A stretch of 64,000 nt of DNA, from contig JADJPE010000005.1 in assembly GCA_016713425.1 (NCBI GenBank), positions 1,798,001-1,862,000 on the forward strand, written 5' to 3'. Below, one piece after another: positions 26,437 through 35,051 of the stretch. The notes below the pieces were generated by a model. That model ran no database searches. It had not been told where the DNA came from and saw only the letters and a list, made by a program, of their open reading frames with translations. Numbering within the stretch: position 1 is the stretch's first letter; each line of letters starts with the position of its first letter. Both the position numbers and the translations under genes were made by a program. The DNA is from Deltaproteobacteria bacterium (GTDB taxonomy: Bacteria > Myxococcota > Kuafuiibacteriia > Kuafuiibacteriales > Kuafuiibacteriaceae).

Positions 26437-26752
26437 CAGTGGGTCGCTACCCCATCGGAAGGGAATAGGCCATCGGTTGAATAGCTCACCCCTTAGCTCA
26501 CCCCTAGATGTGCTCGGCCGAAATGCCGATCCCTTCGTTCACTGTTCCCGGTTCACATTCACATTCCCCGCTCCGATTCGCGTTCCTCATGCCCGGTTCC
26601 CTGCTCCCGGGTCCCCGTTCATGCGACGCCAATCACTCCCGGACGATGGGCGACAACGGAGAGGAGCTGGGGGCTGGGAGCTGGGAACAGGGGACGGGGA
26701 ACAGCAATCGGAGCGGGGAATGTGAATGTGAACCGGGCATCGGAATGAGTGC
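26437..26752. other. Non-coding region with large hairpin
   Basis: 316 bp upstream of the nuclease gene and downstream of a small minus-strand gene. It contains the 32-bp inverted repeat listed separately, between whose arms are CCCGGTTCCC/GCTCCC-like degenerate repeats. No ORF here looks coding. Confidence 0.7.
26547..26737. repeat. Perfect 32-bp inverted repeat, 127-nt spacer
   Basis: The left arm 26547-26578 begins CCCGGTTCACATTCACATTC and the right arm 26706-26737 is its exact reverse complement (all 32 positions read). Pairing stops sharply at both ends. The spacer holds weaker complementary GTTCCC/GGGAAC and GCTCCC/GGGAGC motifs. It is too long for an intrinsic terminator and has no T-tract. 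Confidence 0.95.
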
Positions 26753-26950
26753 TCAGCGGGATTCGTCAGAGCCCGCCGTCTTTGCGGAGCTCATCAGGAT
26801 TGCGACCAGCTCGCCGGCCTCGCGGAGCAACGGCGGGATCTCGTATTGAGGGGCCAGGTTCGCGCGTTGGACCAGGCCGAGCCAATAGACCGATTCGCGC
26901 ATCTCCTTGGCCGCGAGGCTCACCTCGACACTGACCGACCTCTTGCCCAT
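26753..26950 (-). CDS. Half-length four-helix-bundle (23S rRNA IVS-type) protein
   Basis: 65 aa with a good ribosome site (AGGGAGGGG just before ATG 26950). The sequence SLAAKEMRESVYWLGLVQRANL...REAGELVAILMSSAKTA matches by eye the second half (helices 3-4) of the 'four helix bundle' proteins often encoded in 23S intervening sequences, normally ~115-125 aa. The first half is absent: an in-frame TAG lies ~80 nt upstream and I found no N-terminal helices in other frames. It could be a truncated remnant or a genuine half-size protein that dimerises. Confidence 0.55.
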   Translation of the reverse strand: MGKRSVSVEVSLAAKEMRESVYWLGLVQRANLAPQYEIPPLLREAGELVAILMSSAKTAGSDESR

Positions 26951-27108
26951 ACGATCCCCTCCCTGGAGATCGCCACACCATGATCCGCGCTCGAGGTCTG
27001 CGCAAGAGCGGCTCGAAATCTCAGCCGAGCACCCCTAGTGGCATCTCGGGTTCACCGCCGCTCTACGGCTTCTTACGAGGGGCCGTCTCGCGAGAAGGAC
27101 CTTATTGA

Positions 27109-28002
27109 TTAGTCGATTCGCAATCCTGCCACCAGATTCCGCTCAAGAAACCCAAGTACCTCTCGTTCGTACCGCGTCGGGTCGAACGCCAGCAGATCGA
27201 TGTGGACCGCGCCCGGAAAGATCGCGAGGGTTTTGGGATCGCGGGCGGCGTCGAATAGCCGTAGCGTTTCCGGGAGCGTGGTGTGCCGGTCGATGTCGCC
27301 ACCCATGATCAGGACGGGATGGTCGATCAGCGCCAGTCGCTCGATGGGCCGGAGTTGGGCGGGGGCGATCCCCAGACGCAGACGGAACTGCCACAATAGT
27401 AGGGGGGATGCGAGGGCGCTGAGCGCTCCCAGGCGTATGCGAAGTCGGTTGCTCACGGCTTCTTCAATCGTGGGATAGACCGATTCGAGCACCAGAGCGT
27501 CGATGGGCAGCGGACTGGCCAACAAGGCGGCGGCGCCGCCGAGCGAACGTCCGACGACCGCGATCCGATGGCCGGGATCGATTTCGCGCGCGAAGGTGAC
27601 CGCGGCCTCAACATCCTTGCGTTCCAAGAATCCGGCGGTCAGGTATTGCCCCGGACTCTCCCCGTGCGCCTGCAGATCGATCAGCACCACGGCGTACCCC
27701 GCGCGATGAAACAGGGTCGCCCGTTCCAGCATGGATCGCCGCGAGCCGCGTAGCGGGTGCAGCAATACCACCGTTGCGGCCACGCCCTCCGGCGCCTTCG
27801 GGAGGTACCAGGTGGCGATTGCCGAACCGGAATCGCTGGGCAGAGTGAACGATTCGAATGGAAGATCGCACGGTGGCGGACCGATGTTCTGGTTGGCGGG
27901 CGCGACGAGATCGCCGCCAGTCCGCCAGGCGACGGCGGCCGTGATCGCCACGAAACAGAGGGTGGCGGCGAGAAACCAGTGGCTCGGCTTGCGCCATCGC
28001 AT
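27109..28002 (-). CDS. Membrane-anchored alpha/beta hydrolase
   Basis: 297 aa. An N-terminal hydrophobic segment (WFLAATLCFVAITAAVAW, 9-26) is a signal anchor or uncleaved signal. The hydrolase fold follows: VVLLHPLRGSRRSM (oxyanion loop), VLIDLQAHGESPG, the nucleophile elbow VGRSLGG (GxSxG), GGDIDRHT (acid) and FPGAVHIDLL (His). It is closest in style to S33/'serine aminopeptidase-like' hydrolases; the substrate cannot be predicted. Confidence 0.88.
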   Translation of the reverse strand: MRWRKPSHWFLAATLCFVAITAAVAWRTGGDLVAPANQNIGPPPCDLPFESFTLPSDSGSAIATWYLPKAPEGVAATVVLLHPLRGSRRSMLERATLFHRAGYAVVLIDLQAHGESPGQYLTAGFLERKDVEAAVTFAREIDPGHRIAVVGRSLGGAAALLASPLPIDALVLESVYPTIEEAVSNRLRIRLGALSALASPLLLWQFRLRLGIAPAQLRPIERLALIDHPVLIMGGDIDRHTTLPETLRLFDAARDPKTLAIFPGAVHIDLLAFDPTRYEREVLGFLERNLVAGLRID

Positions 28003-28162
28003 GGACGGAATCCTGGCTAGGATGGCGGCCGACCTCGCGCGGCGTGGATGCCGTTTCCAGCGGACATGTCTGTATCATGACTCACCCGTGCCGGATGGAA
28101 TGAGTTCGGCCGTGCGCGGCCAGCGTGTCGGGCGCCAAGGTATCGAACGGTCACGGAGTGGT

Positions 28163-28396
28163 TCACCGAGCGAAGAACGACGGAGCGAACGCCGAGGCCG
28201 CGGCCATGACAATCCCCGCAACAACCAATGCCGTTCCGAGGACTCCGTAAAACCACCGCGCGCCCGTTCGACCGAGCACGGCCACGAGGCGCCGCGCCTT
28301 TCGGTGATTCATGAAGAAGTCCCAGTTCTTGACGGCGCCGAGGATCGAGAACGTGCCTGCCGCGATAAAGAAGGCGAAGATAGCCATTTCCCGCAT
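28163..28396 (-). CDS. Small two-TM membrane protein, immunity-17-like
   Basis: 77 aa from ATG 28396 (the frame extends 14 residues further and ATG 28387 is also possible). Two hydrophobic helices (MAIFAFFIAAGTFSILGAV and WFYGVLGTALVVAGIVMAAASAFA) flank a basic loop with NWDFFMNHRKARRLVAVLGRTGARWFYG. The helix-loop-helix plan and the NWDFFxNxRKAR-type loop recall the Imm17 immunity family, but no toxin gene is adjacent, so an immunity role is only a guess. Confidence 0.55.
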   Translation of the reverse strand: MREMAIFAFFIAAGTFSILGAVKNWDFFMNHRKARRLVAVLGRTGARWFYGVLGTALVVAGIVMAAASAFAPSFFAR

Positions 28397-28627
28397 GTCG
28401 GAATGCTGCCGCGACCGACCTCGAGACACAAGGCCCAACCGAATTGCGGCGAGACCGGAGAGCGAGACCGGCGGTGCGCGTCGAACGCATCAACATCAGG
28501 TACCGTGCCACAGCGACAGCATGGTTCCGATCGGTCCAGTGCGAGGCCGTTTCGTTGGTCGCCCGAACTCCGCAGCACGCGTTGCTCGCGGGTTGCGCGA
28601 TCGAGTCAGTCGTGTTGATTGTGCATC

Positions 28628-29599
28628 ATGAAGGCGGCCATCTACGAGATTTACGGAGGTCCAGAAGTCGTTCGCGTGGCGGAGGTTCCGATGCCCGAAC
28701 CAACTCGCCACGAGGTGCGCGTCGAGATTCACGCAACGACTGTGTCGTCAGGTGACTGGCGCATGCGATCCAAGGAAGTTCCGCCGAGCTTTCGTCTGAT
28801 CGCTCCACTCATCTTCGGCAAACGACCGAAGAAACGCATTCTGGGGACGGAGCTCGCCGGTAGGATTCACTCGGTGGGCGACGGCGTGACCCGTTGGCGC
28901 GCGGGCGATGCGGTCTTCGCATACCCGGGCAGCCATTTGGGCGCCCATGCGGAGTACATCTGTATGCCCGAAGACGGGCGCATCGCGAAGAAGCCGGACA
29001 ACCTGAGCTTCACGGAGGCCGCTGCCCTCTGTTTCGGAGGATCCACCGCCTTGAGTTTCATCGAACGTGCCGATGGGATTCGGGCCAATGAACACGTGCT
29101 GATCGTCGGAGCGACCGGGACCGTAGGGTCGGCGATGCTGCAACTTGCAAAGCTGTTCGGCGCGAAGGTTACTGTCGTTTGCAGTACGCCGAACCGCGAG
29201 CTTGCAGTCTCGCTCGGTGCGGACGACATCATCGACTATACCAAGGAAGACTTCACGAAGCGCGCCGAGCGCTACGACGTGATCGTGGACAACACGGGAA
29301 CCGCACCCGTCTCCAGATGTAAGCAAGTCCTAAGACGCGGGGGACGCATTCTCATCGTCAACGGAAGCCTGCCCGACATGGTTCGCAGCGCCATTCCCAT
29401 CGGCACAAAAGTGGTCGCAGGGCCGGCGAACGAAGACGTCGCCCACCTGCCAAGACTTGCGCAGTGGGCCGAGGAGGGCCGCTACAAGCCCCTCATCGAT
29501 TCGATCTTCCCGTTCGAGCAGATTGTCGACGCCCACCGACGCGTCGACACCGGCCACAAGCGAGGCAGCGTCGTTGTGTCTGTACGCTCGCCGTCATGA
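28628..29599 (+). CDS. Zinc-independent MDR-family NAD(P)H oxidoreductase (quinone reductase-like)
   Basis: 323 aa from ATG 28628 (MKAAIYEIYG). This is the medium-chain dehydrogenase/reductase fold: an N-terminal GroES-like domain with GTELAGRIHSVGDGVTRWRAGDAVFA, then a Rossmann domain with VLIVGATGTVGSAMLQLAKLFGAKVTVV (nucleotide-binding) and LGADDIIDYTKEDF. The catalytic and structural zinc Cys sets are absent, as in zeta-crystallin/quinone oxidoreductases. Cytosolic; substrate unknown. It diverges from the small membrane-protein gene. Confidence 0.92.
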   Translation: MKAAIYEIYGGPEVVRVAEVPMPEPTRHEVRVEIHATTVSSGDWRMRSKEVPPSFRLIAPLIFGKRPKKRILGTELAGRIHSVGDGVTRWRAGDAVFAYPGSHLGAHAEYICMPEDGRIAKKPDNLSFTEAAALCFGGSTALSFIERADGIRANEHVLIVGATGTVGSAMLQLAKLFGAKVTVVCSTPNRELAVSLGADDIIDYTKEDFTKRAERYDVIVDNTGTAPVSRCKQVLRRGGRILIVNGSLPDMVRSAIPIGTKVVAGPANEDVAHLPRLAQWAEEGRYKPLIDSIFPFEQIVDAHRRVDTGHKRGSVVVSVRSPS

Positions 29600-29628
29600 C
29601 CCACGGTCAGATTCGCCGGTGGGGCGGT

Positions 29629-29647
29629 CGCGATGAACCACATCGCG
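29629..29647. terminator. Small hairpin between convergent genes
   Basis: CGCGATG-AACCA-CATCGCG is a perfect 7-bp stem with a 5-nt loop in the 97-bp gap between two convergent stops. No T-run on either side, so an intrinsic terminator is only possible. Confidence 0.25.
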
Positions 29648-29696
29648 CTCAAAGCCGATCTCTTGGCGCGTCCGAAGTCAGCAGGTCTCGACCAGA

Positions 29697-31190
29697 TTAG
29701 AGGGCCGCTTCGATACAGACCACGCGACTGGCTTTCAGATCCGCCACGAAGAGGACCTCTCCATCGGGAGAGAACGCGAGGATGTTTCCGTCATTGCCCG
29801 AGAGCTCGGCCCCGAGCGCAACCACTTCGACCACGGGCCCGGGTTTGATGCGGCCGACGGCGTCGTCCGACCAACTCGCAGCGTATAGATCACGACCAAA
29901 CGTGCCGCCCGGGCCGATCGTGACGGCATGGACACCCCCAAGACCCGAGGCAGCGATGGGTCCCGCCGTGCCGTCGGGCAAGATGACGGTGATGCTCCCG
30001 TCGCCACTGAAGCCTCTTCCGTCCGGCCGCGTGGCGATCAGAAAATTCCCATACTGGCCGCTATCGTCGAAGACCATCCCTTGCACACCTGCGATGTCCG
30101 AGAAAGCTTGCACCTGCCCCGTCGCATCGACCAAGCCCCAGTCGGCGCCCATTCCATCGGTCTGCCCGGCCACATAGAGCCCGTCCGCGTAAAGGGTTCC
30201 GGGCGGTGGAAAAGCGAGCGCATACACGTCATCGAGCCCCGGTCCTGGGCCTTCCGCGAACACCGTGTTCTCACCGGTCGGAAGGACACCAAAAATCACG
30301 CTGTCCCCGTCGCCGTCTTCGCCCTGATCACCGACGTAGAGGCGCCCATCGATCGTGTTGTAGCGATCCCAAACGATCGTCGTGAGGAGCTCCGGCGTTC
30401 GCGCCCAGTCGGCGCCTTCCACGACCGGCGTGACGGTACCGGTGACCACATCAAGGCTGAACAAGGTGCTGTTTCCTCGGTCGACGATATAGAGCAGCGA
30501 ACCGAAGTCTCCTTCCGCGAAAGCGAGCGCCACGGGCTGCGACAAGCCTTGCTCAGAGCCGGCAACTGTTACGGCGCGAAGGCCCGGCTGCACGATCCAG
30601 CCGGGATCTTCGGAAAATTGCCGACAGCTGTAGTGCCCACCGTCGGATGGCCCGGCATCGGATGACGCGCCGTCGGCTGTCTCTGCGTCCATGGACTCCG
30701 CATCGGCTGTCTCTGCGTCCATGGACTCCGCATCGGCTGTCTCTGTGTCCATGGACTCCGCATCGGCTGTCTCTGCGTCCATGGGTCCCGCATCGGCTGT
30801 CTCTGCGTCCATGATGGGTCCCGCATCGGCCGTCTCTGCGTCCATGATGGGTCCCGCATCGGCCGTCTCTGCGTCCATGATGGATCCCGCATCGGCCGTC
30901 TCTGCGTCCATAGTGGGTCCCGCATCGGCCGTCTCTGCGTCCATGGGCCCCGCATCGACCCAGGCGTCCGTCGATCCGGAGTCCGCGGGCCCACGGCCGA
31001 CATCGGCGGCGCCCGAATCCATCGTCGAAGACTCCGAATCAGAACAGGCGCCCAGAGGCATCACCAGAGAACACGTCAGGCACACCAACGCGTTGAGCGA
31101 GAGACGCCGAAACGGGTCCCTCGAGAACCGGCTCGTCGATAACGAGGTCGCAGAGGAGCAAGTCGCAGAGGACAGGGTCTTGTCAGGCAT
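29697..31190 (-). CDS. Lipoprotein with MDAETADAG repeat stalk and beta-propeller-like domain
   Basis: 497 aa from ATG 31190 (upstream in-frame codons look non-coding). The signal ends in lipobox LGAC. An acidic stalk of ~10 near-identical MDAETADAGP/ES units (about residues 70-180) follows. The C-terminal ~310 residues are repeated beta-blades with LYIVDRGNSTLFSLD, RLYVGDQGEDGDGDSVIFGV and DLYAASWSDDAVGRI, resembling NHL/SMP-30-type propellers. The stalk probably lifts the propeller from the outer membrane. No catalytic residues can be named. Confidence 0.8.
   Translation of the reverse strand: MPDKTLSSATCSSATSLSTSRFSRDPFRRLSLNALVCLTCSLVMPLGACSDSESSTMDSGAADVGRGPADSGSTDAWVDAGPMDAETADAGPTMDAETADAGSIMDAETADAGPIMDAETADAGPIMDAETADAGPMDAETADAESMDTETADAESMDAETADAESMDAETADGASSDAGPSDGGHYSCRQFSEDPGWIVQPGLRAVTVAGSEQGLSQPVALAFAEGDFGSLLYIVDRGNSTLFSLDVVTGTVTPVVEGADWARTPELLTTIVWDRYNTIDGRLYVGDQGEDGDGDSVIFGVLPTGENTVFAEGPGPGLDDVYALAFPPPGTLYADGLYVAGQTDGMGADWGLVDATGQVQAFSDIAGVQGMVFDDSGQYGNFLIATRPDGRGFSGDGSITVILPDGTAGPIAASGLGGVHAVTIGPGGTFGRDLYAASWSDDAVGRIKPGPVVEVVALGAELSGNDGNILAFSPDGEVLFVADLKASRVVCIEAAL
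30665..30960. repeat. 30-33-bp tandem repeat in lipoprotein stalk
   Basis: About ten units of the type GTCTCTGCGTCCATG...CCGCATCGGC, some with ATGATGGGT (33 bp) and some with ATGGACTCC (30 bp). All are multiples of three and encode (I)MDAETADAGP or ESMDAETADA on the minus strand. Confidence 0.95.
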
Positions 31191-31432
31191 CTTCGAAGCC
31201 TTGATACCCTGCACCTCTCGATCGCTACAAGACCCCCCGATCGTGTTGGGACGCGCGCGAGTCCGGCTGCGATGCCAACTGGACAAACGGAGAGGTCAGC
31301 ACAGGGCAAAAGGTCAGCATTGCGCAAGAGGCATGCGGGTCGTGTGCGGGGTCGACTCGCGAAGGGAAGAGACGGGTGAAGCGCAAGCCCATGCAGCCGG
31401 TCGCCGGTCGTCGGTCGCCGCTCGCTTGCTCG

Positions 31433-34400
31433 TCAGAAGGTGATGGTGCAGGGCATGTTGGTGGCGACAACGTCTGGATGCGAAGCCGTGGGCGCTGATT
31501 TGAACTTGTACTGCGTCGACGTCACACCTGGATACAACGACTTCGGAACGGTCGTATGCCCGTTCACGGTGAGATCGTAGACGTCACGGTCGCCGTCCGA
31601 CCGAGAGATCCAAGCGCTGCCTGGGAGCTCTGCCCACGGATCTTCGGTCGTCCCGTTGACGAGAGTCCACCCCCACGGCCGCGGGCTCCCGGGGAGCACC
31701 GACACCGAGATCTTGAACGTCGTGGCATCCTGCCAGCACTGTTCGATGCGAACCGGGACTTCCGTGATCTTCAAGAGATAGTTCGTGGTGGTCGAATACG
31801 AGCCGCTCAGACCGAACACCTTGATCGTGAGATCTTTGCTCACTTCGCTCCGGTTCACGTATTCGATGTGTTCGCTCAAGCCGGCGCCGTTGGCGCTGCT
31901 CAGGCGCACGGTCGTCTCCTCGCCGGGCTCGAGGTCGTAGTGCAGCCCCGAAGGTGCAGTGAGCGCGACGGCGTCTGCATGACTCGCGCGCGCCGTCGTT
32001 TCTTCATAGAGCATGAGATCGTAGTTCTGCCTCGAAGGAACAATGAGGTCGAGGCTGATGGTCTTGCTCGGCGGAAGGGTGTACCGGAACCAGTCGACGT
32101 CGGTCGATGATTGGATCCTTCCCGAGTACTGGTTGTCGAGTTCTGCCGCAAGACCCGTCGCATCCGTGTCTCCCCAGTCCGCGCTCTCGATCTTCGCGAC
32201 GCGGCAGTCTTCCGGACAGGTCACGCTGTCTTCGTTGTGCGTCGCATTGCAAAGACCATCTCCGCAGGTTGAGCGCAGGTAGCCGGCTCCGCACACCCCG
32301 CAGTCGCTGGTGCAGGAGGAGCAGTATTCTGTCGCATCGCACGTCCCCCCGTCACACGTGGCCGGCGGATCCACGAGCGTGAACTCCTGGAGGCTGTTCA
32401 AGTACGAATTCTGACCGCGCCCGACACCGAGCGCGTTGTACAAATTGTTGCCCCGACACCAGAGTTTGCCGTTCGTAAGCTTGGCGCACCCTCGATCTGC
32501 GCCCGCCAAGAAGGCCACCACGGGCGCCGGCGGTTGAACGAGCTCAGTCGTGGGGAGCCAGGAACCAGTTGCGAGGGAGACATCCTGATTGCCCCACCAC
32601 TTCAGTGTAGAGTCGGCGAGCACGATATGCGTCGCGTACTTCGTGCAAGCCAACCCGCGAAGCCTCGTGGTCGCCGCGGCGATGCCCGTGACCTGGACCG
32701 GATTCGCGGAATTCGCCACGTCACTGCCCACGCCGAGCTGGCCGTGGGCGTTGTCGCCCCAGCACCAGATGTTGCCATCCTCGGTACGAACACAGGTGTG
32801 TTCTCTGCCGATGGCCAAGTCCGTTGCCGGACCTGGAAGGTCCACTTGCACGGGTGTCAAGCTCATGCCGGTGGTTCCATCTCCGAGCCACTTTTCACCC
32901 CAACACCAGACCGAACCATCCAGCAGCAGTGCGCAGGTCCTGGCGCCGTCGGCCGCGCCCGCGATATACGCCACGCGGTTACCGAGCGCTGTGACTTGCA
33001 CCGGGCGCGCCTCAGCACCTGCCACGCCGTTGCCAAGTTGCCCCCTGTCGCCAACACCCCAACACCACGCCGTGCCGTCGCTCTTCAGCACGCATCCGTA
33101 GCTGCCACCGGCCGTGGTCTGCACGACATCTTTGCCGAGATCGCTCACCTGCACCGGGTGCAAGATGTCATTGTCCAAGAGGCCCGTCCCGCTGCGCACC
33201 GGCACCGTCCCATTGTCACCCCAGACCCACAACGAACCATCCTTCTTTCTCACGAGGGTCGTCTCCACCATCGAAACGACTTCGACGGCCTCCTTGCCCA
33301 GCGCCTCGATGAAGGTCGCGTTTTGTCGGATCGTGTAGGTCCCGTCTCCGACCTGGCCGTCGGTGTTGTTGCCCCAGCACCACGTCTCCTTGTTGTTCTT
33401 GATGACGCAGCCGTGCCATTCACCGAAGGTGATCGACGAGCGAAGCGGCAGGAAGGTCGTGAGGACTTCGGCCTGGTCGCCGCAATTCGTGTAGGAGCCG
33501 TCGGCCGCCGGAGCGCCCGCGCAGACGCTGGCGTCCGCGCATGAACCCATGACTTCGAAACCGCAGCCGCCGGGCGTTGTACACAGACGTCCTGATATGC
33601 CCCCGCCGTCCGGGCCTGTGCAGCTCTTGATGTAGGGCGTCGACGTGAACAGATCGGCCCAGAAAGCGCCTTCGACGTGCGAGAAGACCGACTTCTCGAC
33701 GCCGTTCGTGCTCATGCCTCCGCCCCGCACCGAGATGCGAACCGTCTGGCCGTTCGCGTTCGTGCGTGCGGCCAGACAACTCGATACGAGCTTGCGCTGC
33801 GTCGTCGTCGGCACGCTCGTCTCCCACTCGGGCGCGAGCCCCATCGCGCCCTCGAGGACGTACGGCGAGCCGTCTTCGTCGTAGACGGTCACGGAGCGAT
33901 CGGCAGGCAGTGCGCACTGGACGAGATACTCGATGATCTTTTTGTAGGCGGCCGTAACGACCGGAGCCATGATTGCGGTGAAACCCGTCGGTGGGTACTC
34001 AATGAGGCACTGGCCCACAGCCGCAGACTTTGAGAGTGTTGGCGCGGCGTTCAGCCAGTCCGGATCATGGCCGAACTCACCGCAGAAGCTGAGGGGCGCA
34101 CCATTGAGATCGGTCGCGGCCATGCACGTGCCCGAAGGGAGCGCACACCTCGCAAGCGCGGCCAAGAAGTTCTTGAATGCGACGGCCGTCGTGTCATCGA
34201 GCGGCACACCGTTGATAAAAACACCGTCGAGCGGCACGCCATCGAGTGGAAGGCCGTTGAGCGGAAACCCATTGGCGATGAAGCCGTTCGCATAGACGCC
34301 GTTCACATAGATGCCGTTGAGAGGCAATTCGTTGAGGGGGAGACCGTTCGCGTGGAGGCCGTTCAACTGAATACCACTCAGGAAGACGCCGTTGATCGGC

Positions 34401-34669
34401 AGCCCATTCAACGTCATGCTATTCAGCGCCAGTCCGTTGATCGGCAGTCCATTCAACGCAAGGCCGTTCAGGGCCAGTCCGTTGATTGGCAATCCATTCA
34501 ACGCAAGGCCGTTCGTGCCGAGGCTGTTGAACGTGAATCCATTGCTCGTCATCAGCGGGGTCGACGTCGTGGCGTGGCCGGGTTCGCGAGATGTCTGTTG
34601 TCCTGGCGACAAGCACGCCGCGAAAAGCGATACGAACGCGACCAGAATCCAGACGCAGTGTGGCTTCAT
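31433..34669 (-). CDS. Lipoprotein with NG-type pentapeptide solenoid, seven RCC1-like blades and PPC-like domain
   Basis: 1078 aa; GGGGAG lies 5 nt before the ATG. The signal ends FAAC (Cys19). Residues ~43-160 are some 22 tandem five-residue units of the form [L/I/V/A]-N-G-[L/V/F/I]-x (for example LNGLPINGLALNG), a pentapeptide-repeat-like solenoid with Asn-Gly in place of the usual A(D/N)LxX. A Cys-containing helical region follows (160-420). WxWG/WCWGxNxxGQxGDGT units then recur about seven times (~440-770), as expected for a seven-bladed RCC1 propeller. After a Cys cluster (CDGGTCDATEYCSSCTSDC) the C-terminus has a PPC-like beta-sandwich (VDWFRYTLPP...YDLMLYEE). A surface role is likely. 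Confidence 0.82.
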   Translation of the reverse strand: MKPHCVWILVAFVSLFAACLSPGQQTSREPGHATTSTPLMTSNGFTFNSLGTNGLALNGLPINGLALNGLALNGLPINGLALNSMTLNGLPINGVFLSGIQLNGLHANGLPLNELPLNGIYVNGVYANGFIANGFPLNGLPLDGVPLDGVFINGVPLDDTTAVAFKNFLAALARCALPSGTCMAATDLNGAPLSFCGEFGHDPDWLNAAPTLSKSAAVGQCLIEYPPTGFTAIMAPVVTAAYKKIIEYLVQCALPADRSVTVYDEDGSPYVLEGAMGLAPEWETSVPTTTQRKLVSSCLAARTNANGQTVRISVRGGGMSTNGVEKSVFSHVEGAFWADLFTSTPYIKSCTGPDGGGISGRLCTTPGGCGFEVMGSCADASVCAGAPAADGSYTNCGDQAEVLTTFLPLRSSITFGEWHGCVIKNNKETWCWGNNTDGQVGDGTYTIRQNATFIEALGKEAVEVVSMVETTLVRKKDGSLWVWGDNGTVPVRSGTGLLDNDILHPVQVSDLGKDVVQTTAGGSYGCVLKSDGTAWCWGVGDRGQLGNGVAGAEARPVQVTALGNRVAYIAGAADGARTCALLLDGSVWCWGEKWLGDGTTGMSLTPVQVDLPGPATDLAIGREHTCVRTEDGNIWCWGDNAHGQLGVGSDVANSANPVQVTGIAAATTRLRGLACTKYATHIVLADSTLKWWGNQDVSLATGSWLPTTELVQPPAPVVAFLAGADRGCAKLTNGKLWCRGNNLYNALGVGRGQNSYLNSLQEFTLVDPPATCDGGTCDATEYCSSCTSDCGVCGAGYLRSTCGDGLCNATHNEDSVTCPEDCRVAKIESADWGDTDATGLAAELDNQYSGRIQSSTDVDWFRYTLPPSKTISLDLIVPSRQNYDLMLYEETTARASHADAVALTAPSGLHYDLEPGEETTVRLSSANGAGLSEHIEYVNRSEVSKDLTIKVFGLSGSYSTTTNYLLKITEVPVRIEQCWQDATTFKISVSVLPGSPRPWGWTLVNGTTEDPWAELPGSAWISRSDGDRDVYDLTVNGHTTVPKSLYPGVTSTQYKFKSAPTASHPDVVATNMPCTITF

Positions 34670-35051
34670 GCTTGCTCCCCAAAGATGTCGGTTGATGCGG
34701 CCAAGCGAGACGCGATCTCCATATCTGTTTTGACTTATTGCTGTTCATATTCGCAACCGTACACTCACGCTGAAGTAGGAAGTGAACGCATGACGAACGT
34801 AGGACGAACGCAGGACGTTCGGCTTGTCGTCTTTTCCGGGAGACATCGTCGGGCATTGGGTGCCATCCGATGACGAGCACCCACGATGTCGGTGTCATCG
34901 GCATCCCCCAGTGACCCCGAAACGGCGGCAACTCGCCACGCCGCGTCTGACTCGCTCGTTCTCCTTCCTCTTGGGGCTCGTTCGTCGTCTTGGGGCTTGT
35001 TCGTCGTCTTGGGGCTTGTTCGTCGGCCCAAACAGATCGAGAAGACGCCCT
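34670..35051. other. Divergent intergenic region with 19-bp repeats
   Basis: 382 bp between the RCC1 lipoprotein and the DsrE-like gene. It has an AT-rich patch near 34715-34760 containing TTGACT (34730-34735), but no well-spaced -10. Three direct repeats lie at its right end (listed separately). No gene supported. Confidence 0.5.
34970..35026. repeat. 19-bp direct repeat, 3 copies, upstream of DsrE-like gene
   Basis: Units at 34970-34988, 34989-35007 and 35008-35026 read CTTGGGGCTTGTTCGTCGT with one change in the first (CTCG) and one at the end of the third. It ends 25 bp before ATG 35052, so it would lie in the 5' leader or promoter. Confidence 0.9.

Noticed and set aside
30665..30960. CRISPR or regulatory repeat array
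   Set aside because: Units are contiguous, in frame and encode the lipoprotein stalk.
34067..34873. 268-aa plus-strand ORF
   Set aside because: Antisense to the NG-pentapeptide region; repetitive composition mirrors that repeat.
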